Below are positions 34,743-44,375 of a DNA stretch of 64,000 nucleotides, piece after piece. The translations under genes were made by a program, and so were the position numbers. Location of the stretch: the NCBI GenBank assembly GCA_964481145.1, contig CAYZTA010000008.1, positions 62,001 to 126,000 of the forward strand. The letters are read 5' to 3'. Within the stretch, counting starts at the first letter, position 1. Each line of letters begins with the position of its first letter. The stretch is from Sandaracinus sp964481145. Its GTDB lineage: Bacteria; Myxococcota_A; Polyangia; Polyangiales; Sandaracinaceae. Below the pieces are notes generated by a model. The model did no database searches, was not told the origin of the DNA, and was given only the letters and a program-made list of their open reading frames with translations.

Positions 34743-36281
34743 TCAGCTCTCTAATTTGGTCCAGAGTCCACGGCGCAAAATCGCAGGACGCCGATCGGAG
34801 CGGGACACGAGGCGAGCCGCCGACCACGCCGCAAGAAGCTGTCCCTCGAGCCCGAGGCCCGGTACGACCTGTGAATTGCAGACGAGCAAGCGACGAATGG
34901 GGGTGCGCACAGGCAACGCGCAAACACCGAGCCCAGAGGCGATGGGAAAACCGTATACGACCTCCATCGTGTGGCGTCCTCGAGCCCAAGTGGCAGCGGG
35001 GGTCACGGTCGTTCCTCCTTCGAGAAATTGTGCGGGGCGACCATCGTGTGGAGAATCCATCATCACCAGGTTGGAGCCGAGAAAGGGCACGATCTCGCCG
35101 AGGGAAGCGACGATATGCTCTCGAACCGATTCGAGGAATTCGGGCACATCCTCGACGCCGCGACGAGGGAGCAGCGCCTCGACCGAGAGCAACCGTGTTC
35201 CGTGCTTGTCTTCGGGATGTGTTTCGATGCGCAGCAAGTTGGATCCCGAAAGAGGACGCGCAGGATCTCGAACGAAGAAGAGATCACGGGCCATCCCCGC
35301 AGGAACGCCTTCGGCGCGCACCAGCAGATTCAATGTATAGCGGTAATACCGAGCGACCGGCTCACCCACCCGTTCGAAAAGCTCTTCGAACGGGCGTCGA
35401 TCTGGCAAAAGCCTCAAAAAATGCCCGATGTCGCTGCCCAACAGCACGAAAGAAGCACCGACCTCTTCCCCTGATGCGGCGATGCGCACCCCCTCGACCG
35501 TTCCTCGCGAAACGAGGAGAGCATCGATTTTGTCGCGGGCGCGCATCTCGCCTCCGTGGGCGCGAAGGCTGGCTTCGAGAAGAGAACGAACAGACTCGAG
35601 CCCCCCATCGACCACGGCTCCGCCGTCTCGCCATGAGGTGAAATGTCGGACGAGCCTCAACGGGCTGCCATGATCTGGGTCCATTCCGTCAGCAAACCTC
35701 GCGGGCGCGTGGACGACGAGTCGAAATGGGTGTGCTTCCGGTAACTCGGATAGAAACTCATCGCTTCGTTGGATCGCGAGATCGGAAGCGAGATGTGCCA
35801 CGGCGCGCGCGTGCTCACGGCGTTCGAAAAAGTTTTCGGGCGGCCATACCAGATCGCGCTCCACGGCGCGATCCAGCGCGAGCGCGAGATTGCGCGCACG
35901 GCCTAGGAAATCATCGATGGGGCGCTTGACGGTCGAGAACTCGCGCTCGATTTCACGCTCGAAGTGCGTCGGGTGCAATGCGACATCCATGCGATGTCCT
36001 GGCAACGCCACTTGGAACGCAGGGTCGACGACGACGGCTTGTCGACGGAACGATTGTGCAATCGCAAGCTCCGAAAAAATGCGGCGTGCGATGGGAGAGT
36101 GGGCTGCAAGAAACGAAAATGGCGCTCGGGGGAGCGTCATTCCGTCGAGCTCGTAGGTGGCGTCGAGGTTGTCCTGCCCGATCACGAGCACACGAAAACC
36201 ACGCTTCGCGAGGAGGGAGGCGGCGACGATGGCGCCTAGCCGACCTCCGACGACCACCACATCGTAAAACGAACGAATCAC
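34743..36281 (-). CDS. FAD/NAD(P)-binding oxidoreductase (phytoene-desaturase-like fold)
   Basis: A 512-residue protein starting at GTG 36281, which overlaps the purM stop by four bases (GTGA); the frame further upstream only runs inside purM. The N-terminus FYDVVVVGGRLGAIVAASLLAKRGFRVLVIG is a Rossmann FAD-binding motif, with GG-R-GA instead of the usual GxGxxG, and the C-terminal PGLGLEGQLLAAWSAARL is the second FAD-contact segment of the phytoene dehydrogenase/amine oxidase group. Substrate is unknown. The coupling with purM and closeness to glpD do not suggest a clear pathway. It could also be a non-catalytic FAD protein. Confidence 0.7.
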   Translation of the reverse strand: MIRSFYDVVVVGGRLGAIVAASLLAKRGFRVLVIGQDNLDATYELDGMTLPRAPFSFLAAHSPIARRIFSELAIAQSFRRQAVVVDPAFQVALPGHRMDVALHPTHFEREIEREFSTVKRPIDDFLGRARNLALALDRAVERDLVWPPENFFERREHARAVAHLASDLAIQRSDEFLSELPEAHPFRLVVHAPARFADGMDPDHGSPLRLVRHFTSWRDGGAVVDGGLESVRSLLEASLRAHGGEMRARDKIDALLVSRGTVEGVRIAASGEEVGASFVLLGSDIGHFLRLLPDRRPFEELFERVGEPVARYYRYTLNLLVRAEGVPAGMARDLFFVRDPARPLSGSNLLRIETHPEDKHGTRLLSVEALLPRRGVEDVPEFLESVREHIVASLGEIVPFLGSNLVMMDSPHDGRPAQFLEGGTTVTPAATWARGRHTMEVVYGFPIASGLGVCALPVRTPIRRLLVCNSQVVPGLGLEGQLLAAWSAARLVSRSDRRPAILRRGLWTKLES

Positions 36282-37327
36282 GGGGATACGAACCGCACGC
36301 GTTCTTCGAAGTCCACGCCCGGAGTCGGCACGACTCGGCCGATCTGCCACGCACGCTCACCCGATTCGCGCAGCACGTGCACGGCGCGCTCGGCAGCGCT
36401 GGCGGATACGATGGCCACGAGCCCCAATCCGAGATTGAATGTGCGTCGCATGTCGTGCTCTGGCACCTCACCTAAAAGCGCCACCAAATCGAACACGGGC
36501 GCGCGTTCCCACGCGTGGGGATCGATCTCGACCCCCATCTCGTCCGGAAGCACGCGGGGAATGTTCCCCGGCAATCCACCTCCTGTGATGTGGGCAAGCG
36601 CCCGTACCTCGATGGCGCCCATCAATGCGTTGACGGCCCGAGTGTAGATGCGCGTGGGGCGAAGCAGAGCGTCCGCCAAAGGTTCATCGAACCCTTGGGG
36701 GATGGCGTTCAAGTCGAGCTTTGCATGCTCGAGAAGAACCTTTCGAACGAGCGAATAACCATTGGAATGAAGCCCGCTCGAGCCGATCCCGATCACGGCA
36801 TCTCCCGGTGTGACTGTGCGACCATCGAGGATCGACGCGCGCTCGACGACACCGACGGCAAAGCCCGCCAGATCGTACTCACCTGGTGTGTAAAACCCCG
36901 GGAGTTCTGCGGTTTCACCACCCAAAAGCGCGCAACCCGCCAATTCACATCCGTTTGCGATTCCTTCGATCACGGCGGAGGCACGGTTCACGTCGAGCTT
37001 GCTCGTCGCGAAGTAGTCCAAGAAAAAAAGCGGGCGCGCACCGGTCGTGAGGATGTCGTTGACGCACATCGCAACCAGATCGATACCGATCGTGTCGTGG
37101 CGATCGCACGCGAAGGCGATTTTGAGCTTGGTGCCGACGCCATCGGTGCCAGACACGAGCACGGGATCTTTCATGCCCGAAGGCAACGCACAAAGCCCAG
37201 CGAAACCGCCTACGCCTGAAAGCACCTCCGCGATTCGCGTCCGCGCTGCAAACGGCTTGATTCTATCGACGAGACGATCTCCCTCGTCGACATCGACACC
37301 TGCATCTTTGTATGTGATACCCGCCAT
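36278..37327 (-). CDS. purM: Phosphoribosylformylglycinamidine cyclo-ligase (AIR synthase)
   Basis: A 349-residue PurM. Typical blocks are TYKDAGVDVDEGDRLVDRIKPFA at the N-terminus, SGTDGVGTKLKIA, VAMCVNDILTTGARPLFFLDY, GGETAELPGFY, IGIGSSGLHSNGYSLVRKV and AHITGGGLPGNIPRVLP. It makes 5-aminoimidazole ribotide from FGAM and ATP in purine synthesis. No other pur genes are adjacent. It is the first gene of a coupled pair with the FAD oxidoreductase, and lies 45 bases after a lone receiver gene. Confidence 0.96.
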   Translation of the reverse strand: MAGITYKDAGVDVDEGDRLVDRIKPFAARTRIAEVLSGVGGFAGLCALPSGMKDPVLVSGTDGVGTKLKIAFACDRHDTIGIDLVAMCVNDILTTGARPLFFLDYFATSKLDVNRASAVIEGIANGCELAGCALLGGETAELPGFYTPGEYDLAGFAVGVVERASILDGRTVTPGDAVIGIGSSGLHSNGYSLVRKVLLEHAKLDLNAIPQGFDEPLADALLRPTRIYTRAVNALMGAIEVRALAHITGGGLPGNIPRVLPDEMGVEIDPHAWERAPVFDLVALLGEVPEHDMRRTFNLGLGLVAIVSASAAERAVHVLRESGERAWQIGRVVPTPGVDFEERVRFVSP

Positions 37328-37372
37328 CGCCCGCGGAGAATGGGCGGACCGAGGCAGCGGAGCAAGACGAAG

Positions 37373-37801
37373 TCATTGTGAGCTCGAATCTCGACCGAAC
37401 CGGGCGCGGGCGGCCTCGGCAGCCGCCGCCAGCGTCGAGAGGAGAGGGGGTAAGAGCGTCGGATCGAACGGCTTGCGCAGATACGCGTCGAAATGCCTCA
37501 CGATCTCCCAATCGGGATCCACTTGCCCCGTCAAGGCGACGATGGCGACGTGCGTGGTGCTCGGATCACGGCGCAGTGCGCGTGCCAGTTCGGTGCCGCT
37601 GCTTTCCGGAAGTTGGAGATCCGTGACGATGACCTCTGCGCCCGACTCGCGAATCTCGCGCAAGGCTTCGTCGGCTCGTTCAAAGTCACGGACGCCAAAC
37701 CCGGCATTTCGAAGAAAGGTCGCAAGCAACATCCGACTATCACAGTCGTCGTCGATCACGACGGCGCGAAGCCTCTTTTCGGTGCCCGGAACGATCGACA
37801 C
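37373..37801 (-). CDS. Single-domain response regulator
   Basis: A 142-residue stand-alone receiver, GTG start. Conserved residues are all present: acidic pair in VVIDDDCDS, phosphorylation Asp in VIVTDLQLPESSG, Thr in IVALTGQ and Lys in YLRKPFDP. No output domain, so it works through protein partners (CheY-like). It could serve PilS or the twin-receiver protein, but there is no direct evidence; the neighbours are purM (downstream) and a HIT gene (upstream), all on the same strand. Confidence 0.85.
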   Translation of the reverse strand: MSIVPGTEKRLRAVVIDDDCDSRMLLATFLRNAGFGVRDFERADEALREIRESGAEVIVTDLQLPESSGTELARALRRDPSTTHVAIVALTGQVDPDWEIVRHFDAYLRKPFDPTLLPPLLSTLAAAAEAARARFGRDSSSQ

Positions 37802-37888
37802 TTCGACATCCCCTTTTGGTGCAGACCAATTAGCGCGGATTCTCGCGATTTGGATCGCGCAGTAAAGCCCCGAACATGGAGGGCTGAA

Positions 37889-38305
37889 TTACCCAATAGC
37901 CTTGGCAATTCGCGTCGCGAGCGCTCGTCCATGGGCCGGATCCAGCGATTGAGGGGTCCACGAAAGCCCGAGCCCTTCATTGGAATACTTGGGAATAATG
38001 TGGAAATGCACGTGAAAGACCGCTTGATGCGCCGCTGTCCCGTTGTTTTGTAGAACGTTATAGGCACTCGCTCCTGTCGCAGCGAGCACGGCCCGTGCGA
38101 TTCGCGGCAAGGCCCGTCCGATGGCTGCGCTGGCCTCGTCCGAGAGCTCATGGAGAAAGGCTTTTCGCTCCTTGGGAATGACCAAGGTGTGTCCTTCCGA
38201 GAGCGGACCCACATCGAGGAAAGCGAGCACCCAATCGTCTTCGTACACACGGTGACACGGGAGCTCACCGTCCAGAATTCGATCGAAGATCGTTCGTTCT
38301 TTCAT
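37889..38305 (-). CDS. HIT-family hydrolase (HinT-like)
   Basis: A 138-residue HIT protein with the active-site HxHxH as HVHFHIIP (His98, His100, His102) and the N-terminal block RILDGELPCHRVYEDDWVLAFLD. HIT proteins hydrolyse adenosine phosphoramidates or dinucleoside polyphosphates; the short Hint type is most likely. Its ATG overlaps the stop of the chlorite-dismutase-family gene by four bases (ATGA), so the two proteins are translationally coupled. Confidence 0.9.
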   Translation of the reverse strand: MKERTIFDRILDGELPCHRVYEDDWVLAFLDVGPLSEGHTLVIPKERKAFLHELSDEASAAIGRALPRIARAVLAATGASAYNVLQNNGTAAHQAVFHVHFHIIPKYSNEGLGLSWTPQSLDPAHGRALATRIAKAIG

Positions 38306-39102
38306 GGCGTGCCTTGGACGGAGTTTCGAAAGACCACGCGTCCAACGAAAAACGGCCCCATTTTTTCGACGAATTCAGCGGTTTGACGGGTTCTGCGCAT
38401 GGTCTGGACCACGTGCGACAAGGGGTGCAATTCATGACCCACGAGTCCGATCACGAACTCGTTGTCGCCTGCATCGAGACCGTGGCAGGCGAGGCGAACA
38501 TCGTGAGCGAGATCGGCACGGCCATAGGACATCCCAATGGCCGCGTGTTCTCGAAGCACGATGGATTGCTCGTGTTTGTCGAGTTTTTCGAACACACCAG
38601 TTCGCCTGAGGGGGTACCACACGGCCCAATCCCAACCTTCGTGCATCACGTGTTCGATCGGCCTTTGCAAAAGGGCATGCGCGAGTTCGGGTTCGTGTCC
38701 CAGCGAATACGTGCGTCCGAGCATCGTGTGATCCAATCGCTGCCGGAGCTCGCGGAGCATTCCATGGTGGAAAAGGGGGCGAACACGGTCGACGAAAAAG
38801 GCCGGGTCTTCACTCCAGGTAAGCAATGCCAAGCCGCCAGGTGCATTGGCATCGGCGTAGACGACAGCGGGCACCTCGGCTTTCGTGAGCGCATCCGCGA
38901 GTTCATTTTGGACATCGCGGGGGGAAGGGAAATCACGAAGCGGCGGAACGTCGTGGACGAGCAACTGCATGAACAGACGGCGGTCCATCATTTGCCGTTC
39001 GCCATCGCGCTTTCCTCCCCATTCACGCACATCGACTTCGATGAACCCCGGTCCTTCCGGGCGTTCCCCATGACGCGACCCCTGGTCATCACCACGATTC
39101 AT
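38302..39102 (-). CDS. Chlorite-dismutase/HemQ-family heme protein
   Basis: A 266-residue protein starting at ATG 39102, which has GAGGAGG about seven bases upstream; the nine residues before it in the frame are less likely. After a charged N-terminus, the two halves show the ferredoxin-like Cld fold. The diagnostic block is WYPLRRTGVFEKL (Tyr of the active site), then LREHAAIGMSYG (proximal His), then DVRLACHGLDAGDNEFVIGLVG and FFVGRVVF at the end. In monoderm bacteria the related HemQ decarboxylates coproheme to heme; in Gram-negative bacteria family members can also have peroxidase roles. Which applies here is open. Overlaps the HIT gene. Confidence 0.8.
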   Translation of the reverse strand: MNRGDDQGSRHGERPEGPGFIEVDVREWGGKRDGERQMMDRRLFMQLLVHDVPPLRDFPSPRDVQNELADALTKAEVPAVVYADANAPGGLALLTWSEDPAFFVDRVRPLFHHGMLRELRQRLDHTMLGRTYSLGHEPELAHALLQRPIEHVMHEGWDWAVWYPLRRTGVFEKLDKHEQSIVLREHAAIGMSYGRADLAHDVRLACHGLDAGDNEFVIGLVGHELHPLSHVVQTMRRTRQTAEFVEKMGPFFVGRVVFRNSVQGTP

Positions 39103-39193
39103 TTCGCTGCCTCCTCGATTTTCGAACACGGTTCGAACCTGAACGTACCCGCTGAGTGGTTTGGGTCCAGTCTCGACGTCCGTGGAGTCGGCG

Positions 39194-39862
39194 CTACCGC
39201 GGAGCGTGTCGACGTCGTGACCTGTGCTGTTCTTGGGGCTCGAGACGAAGGATCAGTTCACGGTCTTCACTGAGGTCGATGTGTTGCGAAGCGTCGTGAA
39301 AACCCGTCGTTTGCGCGACGAGAGCGAGGCTCGCTCCATCGGGCAGCCTTCCGTCGAACGGATTGGCCACGATCCGCCCGTCGAGCAAAAGTGTTGCGCT
39401 GCTCGGAACCGTTCGGATCCGCAAACGGCGAAGAATGGGCCTCGACGGAGGAGAGGAAGCCGGTGGGGTGGCGGCCGGAACAGGAGTTTGCTCGGCCACA
39501 GCATGGGTAGGAGGTGGTGGTGGGGCTTCCTCGTCGGGCGCCGAGTGCGTGGGGCTCGGAGGTGCCCCCGAAAAGATCACGATGCTGCCTGCAATGGCCA
39601 AAAAGAGCGTCAAGAATGCCCCTCCAAAGAGGGCATTGCGTGTCGTTCGGGCGCGGGGCAGGACAGGCAGCGCTTCGTTGACGTCAGACGCCGAACTCGG
39701 GATCGGCGCCTCGTCTGAGCTCAGCTCGGATTCTGGAGACGCAATCTCCCAGAGCGCGAACACTTTTGACGCATGCTCCTCCGCGGCGTAATCGTCGAAG
39801 GACTCTTCGGTTGGCTCTGGAGAAGACCCTTCGAATGGGTCGGGAGTTTGGGCGCTGCTCAT
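39194..39862 (-). CDS. Single-pass membrane protein with PEGA-like domain
   Basis: A 222-residue protein starting at ATG 39862 (MSSAQTPDPFEGSS); a TTG start at 39880 would add six residues. Acidic cytoplasmic N-terminus, one membrane helix near 75-100 (ALFGGAFLTLFLAIAGSIVIF), a Pro-rich spacer and a C-terminal PEGA-like domain (LRIRTVPSSATLLLDGRIVANPFDGRLP). PEGA domains usually face the periplasm and sit on regulatory or envelope proteins. It has no obvious partner: the neighbouring amidase gene is divergent. Confidence 0.65.
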   Translation of the reverse strand: MSSAQTPDPFEGSSPEPTEESFDDYAAEEHASKVFALWEIASPESELSSDEAPIPSSASDVNEALPVLPRARTTRNALFGGAFLTLFLAIAGSIVIFSGAPPSPTHSAPDEEAPPPPPTHAVAEQTPVPAATPPASSPPSRPILRRLRIRTVPSSATLLLDGRIVANPFDGRLPDGASLALVAQTTGFHDASQHIDLSEDRELILRLEPQEQHRSRRRHAPR

Positions 39863-39956
39863 CACGGCTCTCAGGAACAAGACGACAAGCTAACATCCTC
39901 CGTCCGGGCTCGCTACCAACCGGCTGTTTCGGAAGATGCTCACCCATGGTGATCGG

Positions 39957-41564
39957 ATGTATTCGATATCGAAAGCAGGGGTTTCGAGCGCGATAGCGAG
40001 CTTCGTTCTCATCGCAATCAGCGTGCTTTCGAGCTCTTGTGGAGAAGAACTTCACGAAAGGGAATCGGATCCACGTCACGAAACACTGGCTTGGGTGCAA
40101 CCTCGATTGGCGATGACGATGCCACTCGATCGACTGGAAGCCCTCGAGAATGCATGGGCAAGACAGGTCGCATGGGGAGGTGTCGAGGGGGTCACGTCGG
40201 CGCGTCGAGCCGCGGAGCTCGCTCGAATCCGCGCGCTGCGCGATCCTTCGAGCCGCGCGCTCGTTCGAGCGCGCGACTTGCTTCGGCAAGCATCCGAATC
40301 CTCTGAGTTTCAGGGTAGTTGCGATGCTGCGTTGGATCTTGCGCGCCTCGAAGCGCGCGACGCGCAAGACCTTCGAGCGGCCTATCTCGCCGCATATCGG
40401 ACGACGCGCCTCTTTCAAGGCGAGCCGAATGCGGTGTGCACAGCCGAAGCCACACGCATGTTGGGCGTTCTCACCGGCTATCGCCCCGACGACGCCGTTC
40501 TTTCGGCGTTCGATCCGGTCGCGAGGATTCAGTCGATCTCCATCCAGGAAGAGGACATTCAAGGCGCGAAAGGCGTTCGAGTCGTGATCACACTCGATCG
40601 CGTCGTGTCGTTTCATCCTCAAGAAATTTCAGCGCAAGACGGGATGTCGCAGTTGATCATCGATGTGGAGGACGCTTTGGCAGCGCCGACGTTGGAGCAC
40701 GCAATCTCGGTGGAGGCGGGGGGACTTCAGCGCGTGCGCCATGTTCGTCGTGAACATGGTGCACGCGTGGTGTTGAGCCTCGAATCTGAAGTCAACCCAC
40801 GTGTCTTCATCCTCCCATCCCCATTTCGCATCGTCGTCGACATCGTTCGGGAACGACAGGTGCCACGCACGGCTCCCGCTCCCGAGATGGATCTCCTGGT
40901 GCTCGATCCTGGTCACGGTGGCAACGACTACGGTGCGCGCGCATTCGATCTCGAAGAAGCGGATGTCGCGCTCGACCTCGCGTTGCGCGTTCGGGAGATT
41001 CTTCGCGCGCGACGGCCGCGGATGCGAGTCGTGCTCACCCGTGAACGCGATGTCTTCGTTTCGCTCGAGCAGCGGGCGGCGATGGCGAATGCGATCGATG
41101 CCGATGCGTTCGTCTCGATCCATCTGAACGCATCGGACGACGCCGTTTCCCACGGAGGGGTCACGACGTTCGTTCTCGACACGACCAACGAAAGGCAGGC
41201 CCTCCGACTCGCGGCACGAGAGAACGGCGCGAGCATCTCCGAGATCGGAGAGCTTTCCCGCATTTTGGCCGGTTTTCGGCGTGAAGAGCAGGTCTCGGCA
41301 TCACGCGCGCTGGCCGAACGCATTCATCTCGGTGTGCTGACCGGAGGACGAACTGTACTTCCCACGCTGCACGACCGAGGCGTGCGTACCGCAATGTTTT
41401 ACGTGTTGGTGGGAGCCACCATGCCAGCGGTTCTCGTGGAAGCGTCGTTCATGACGCGAGAAGACGAGGCGAATGCATTGCATCACGACGGATATCGACA
41501 AGCGCTCGCCGATGGAATGGCGGAAGGGATCATTCGCTGGACACAGCAACATTCGACGCATTGA
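39957..41564 (+). CDS. N-acetylmuramoyl-L-alanine amidase lipoprotein (AmiC-like)
   Basis: A 535-residue protein starting at ATG 39957 (MYSISKAGVSSAIASFVLIAISVLSSSC, lipobox); an in-frame ATG at 39936 is less likely. The middle (about 185-290) has the AMIN-domain style (IQEEDIQGAKGVRVVITLDRVV, DPFxFPSPFRIVVDIV-like FILPSPFRIVVDIV). The C-terminal Amidase_3 domain is complete: LDPGHGGNDYGA (about residue 316, His), EEADVALDLAL (Glu), SIHLNAS (His) and VEASFMT (Glu). It cleaves the amide between MurNAc and the peptide to split daughter cell walls. Being a lipoprotein is unusual for AmiC-type enzymes, which are normally soluble periplasmic. Confidence 0.88.
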   Translation: MYSISKAGVSSAIASFVLIAISVLSSSCGEELHERESDPRHETLAWVQPRLAMTMPLDRLEALENAWARQVAWGGVEGVTSARRAAELARIRALRDPSSRALVRARDLLRQASESSEFQGSCDAALDLARLEARDAQDLRAAYLAAYRTTRLFQGEPNAVCTAEATRMLGVLTGYRPDDAVLSAFDPVARIQSISIQEEDIQGAKGVRVVITLDRVVSFHPQEISAQDGMSQLIIDVEDALAAPTLEHAISVEAGGLQRVRHVRREHGARVVLSLESEVNPRVFILPSPFRIVVDIVRERQVPRTAPAPEMDLLVLDPGHGGNDYGARAFDLEEADVALDLALRVREILRARRPRMRVVLTRERDVFVSLEQRAAMANAIDADAFVSIHLNASDDAVSHGGVTTFVLDTTNERQALRLAARENGASISEIGELSRILAGFRREEQVSASRALAERIHLGVLTGGRTVLPTLHDRGVRTAMFYVLVGATMPAVLVEASFMTREDEANALHHDGYRQALADGMAEGIIRWTQQHSTH

Positions 41565-41615
41565 TGTCGCGTCGTTGCGTGGACCCATACCGAGGCGAAT
41601 ACTGCTCTTCTTCTC

Positions 41616-44354
41616 ATGGCTGAAAGCGCTCAGGGTTCTTCGAGTCGCGGCTCGAACGGACAGCCTTTGATCGACCTCGCAACGATTGCCCCTGGTCTTC
41701 GTCGAGCTTGTGAGGAGTATCGATTCACGCATCGCGCGCGCCTCGCTGAAATGGTGCGCGCAGGTGAGAGCGGGGTGAAAGTCGCAGCCGAGCATGCCCG
41801 TGTGCTCGACGGCCTCCTGAGCGCTCTTTTTTGCGCGGCAAGTGCAGCGGCTCGCATGAACTCGTGCACTCCAGCGGGGCGCACGGCGTTGCTTTCCGTG
41901 GGCGGATATGGGCGTGGTTTGCTCGGAATCCAGAGCGATTTGGACGTGGTGTTGCTTTGCGATGATCCGAGCGATCCCGGAGCCATCGCCATCGCCGAGG
42001 CGATTCTCTATCCGCTTTGGGATTTGGGACTCGAGATCGGTCATGCCGTTCGCGGTGTTGAGGAGACGCTCATTCTGGCGCGTGAGGATCTTCGGACGGC
42101 CACGACGCTCCTCGATATTCGTCGCATCTCAGGCGAAGCTGAGCTCGCGTCGGAGCTCCTTCGTGGCGCACGTCGCCAGGTGTTCGAGCCTGCCATGGTG
42201 GGTTTGCTCGACGCGCTCGTGAAGGACACCGAGGCCCGTCATGAACGCTACGGGGGATCTCGGTTCTTGCTCGAGCCAGACGTCAAGAGTGGATGCGGAG
42301 GGCTGCGCGATCTCGATGTGTTGCTCTGGGCAGTCAACATCCGTTGGGGGGCTCGTTCGCTCGAAGAGGGCATCGTTCATGGAGCCTTGCTCCATCGAGA
42401 AGTGCAGGAGCTCGAGGCTGCACGTGAGATGCTTTGGCGTGTGCGCAACCTGCTTCATCTTCGGGCGTCGACCGAACTCGGAACGGGACGGCGTCAGGAC
42501 CGGTTGACGTTCGAAGACCAAGAGGAGATCGCGACGCAGCTTGGTTTTTCTGGAGATGGAAGCACGCTCGGCGTCGAACAATTCATGCAGGCCTATTATC
42601 GGCATGCGCGAACGGTCGAGGTCGGTGTCGAGCGGATGCTTTCGCGAGCTCGCCATTTGGGCCGAAAGGCCCCGGCACCCATCGAAAATCTCGGCTCGGG
42701 CGTGCTCGTGTTCGATGGACACGTCACGCTTCGCGATTCGGATGAGCTCGAGCGCGATCCTGCGCTCGCTCTTCGACTCTATCGGTATGTCGTCAAGCGA
42801 CGGCTCCCACCGTATTCGTTCGCGCGCGATGCCATCGCGCGTGCGGCGAAGAGCCCCGAGTGGTGCGCGCGTTTGCGAGCGAGCCGCGAAGCGTCGGAGC
42901 TCTTTTTCGAACATCTGACGCACGTCGCGGATGTGCCCGTGCGACGCGGTTCACTTTTGTCCGAGCTTCACGAAGTCGGGCTTTTGCTCGCGATGATTCC
43001 GGAGTTCGAACCAGTCACGGGCCGCGTTCAACACGATGTTTATCACGTGTACACCGTGGATGTTCATTCGGTCGCCGCGGTGGATCGAATGCGCGCGTTG
43101 ATGCGCGGCGAACATACGGCCGACCTTCCCATTCCGACGCGTCTCGCAGCGGATGTTCCACGCCCTGGGCCGCTTTTCCTTGGAGTTTTGCTGCACGACA
43201 TCGGAAAGGGGCGCGGTCGAGATCATTCGGTTGTCGGAGCTGAGATGATCCCGGAGATTGGCCGACGACTTGGCCTTGCTCCGAACGACGTGGCGCATGT
43301 GCGCTGGCTCGTTCAGGAACACCTGAGCCTCTATCACTGGGCGATGCGTCGCGACACGAGCGATCCAGAGACGATCGCAGAAGTTGCACGAAGGGTGGGT
43401 ACGCTCGATCGTCTGCGCGATCTTTATGTCCTGACCGTGGTTGACCTCTCGACCACCAACCCGAACGCGATGACTTCGTGGAAGGCACGAATGCTCGACG
43501 AGCTCTATCTCGCGACGGCTTCCGTGCTGGAAAATGGGCTCGATTCAGGAGGGGAACGCGCGGACTCCATTCGCGATGAAGTCCGGGTGGGGTTCGTGGG
43601 AGATGGCGGCGAGGCCGCGCTCGAATCGTTCCTCGAATCGATGCCGGATCGATACGTCCTCGCAAATCCGGTCGATGTCATTCGCGCGCATGCGCGGATC
43701 GCACGTGATCGCAATGAACGAGAGCTGTTCATCGCGCTGCGACCAGGACCGAGTGAGGATGTGACAGAGCTCGTGATCGTGACCAATGACCGCCCCGGTC
43801 TGTTGGCGGATGTCGCCGCTGCGCTTGCAGCGAGTCGCCTCGATGTCACGACAGCACAGATTCACACACGTCTTCGCGGGACTCGGAGCGAAGCGTTCGA
43901 CATCTTCCATGTGCGTCGTGCGGGTCCCGTTGAAGGGGGGGCGATCGATCCGGGAGTTTGGCCGCGGTTCGAGGCCGATCTCGAAGCGCTGCTGAGTGGA
44001 GACACTTCGGCTGCGGAGTTGCTCGAAAAGCGCCTCTCGGTGTCACCTTCGTGGGCTCGAAGACACAGCCCTGCGGTCAAGACTGAGATTCTCGTCGACC
44101 AAAACGTCTCCTCCCACTTCACCGTCATCGATGTGTTCACACGAGACCGCGTGGGCCTCCTGCATGCGATCGCACGTACGCTCCACGAGCAGGGGCTCTC
44201 GATTGCGCTTTCGAAAGTGACGACCGAGGGCGAACGTGCCGCAGACGTGTTCTACGTCACGGATGCGGATGGTGGTCAACTGCGTGATCCTGCCCGCGTG
44301 ACCGCTCTTTCGACCTCGCTCCGCGAAGCCATTCAAACATTAGAGAATACATAA
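41616..44354 (+). CDS. glnD: [Protein-PII] uridylyltransferase / uridylyl-removing enzyme
   Basis: A 912-residue GlnD. The nucleotidyltransferase motif SVGGYGRGLLGIQSDLD (94-110) is followed by the long GlnD-specific helical part (EPDVKSGCGGLRDL). The HD domain shows HDIGKGRGRDH near 526, the metal site for deuridylylation, and two ACT domains near 718 (TNDRPGLLADVAAAL) and 835 (TRDRVGLLHAIARTLHEQGL) sense glutamine. It uridylylates PII proteins when nitrogen is low and removes UMP when glutamine is high. glnB and glnE are not nearby. It lies 51 nt after the amidase gene. Confidence 0.95.
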   Translation: MAESAQGSSSRGSNGQPLIDLATIAPGLRRACEEYRFTHRARLAEMVRAGESGVKVAAEHARVLDGLLSALFCAASAAARMNSCTPAGRTALLSVGGYGRGLLGIQSDLDVVLLCDDPSDPGAIAIAEAILYPLWDLGLEIGHAVRGVEETLILAREDLRTATTLLDIRRISGEAELASELLRGARRQVFEPAMVGLLDALVKDTEARHERYGGSRFLLEPDVKSGCGGLRDLDVLLWAVNIRWGARSLEEGIVHGALLHREVQELEAAREMLWRVRNLLHLRASTELGTGRRQDRLTFEDQEEIATQLGFSGDGSTLGVEQFMQAYYRHARTVEVGVERMLSRARHLGRKAPAPIENLGSGVLVFDGHVTLRDSDELERDPALALRLYRYVVKRRLPPYSFARDAIARAAKSPEWCARLRASREASELFFEHLTHVADVPVRRGSLLSELHEVGLLLAMIPEFEPVTGRVQHDVYHVYTVDVHSVAAVDRMRALMRGEHTADLPIPTRLAADVPRPGPLFLGVLLHDIGKGRGRDHSVVGAEMIPEIGRRLGLAPNDVAHVRWLVQEHLSLYHWAMRRDTSDPETIAEVARRVGTLDRLRDLYVLTVVDLSTTNPNAMTSWKARMLDELYLATASVLENGLDSGGERADSIRDEVRVGFVGDGGEAALESFLESMPDRYVLANPVDVIRAHARIARDRNERELFIALRPGPSEDVTELVIVTNDRPGLLADVAAALAASRLDVTTAQIHTRLRGTRSEAFDIFHVRRAGPVEGGAIDPGVWPRFEADLEALLSGDTSAAELLEKRLSVSPSWARRHSPAVKTEILVDQNVSSHFTVIDVFTRDRVGLLHAIARTLHEQGLSIALSKVTTEGERAADVFYVTDADGGQLRDPARVTALSTSLREAIQTLENT

Positions 44355-44375
44355 ACTTATTCGAAGGAGAGCATG

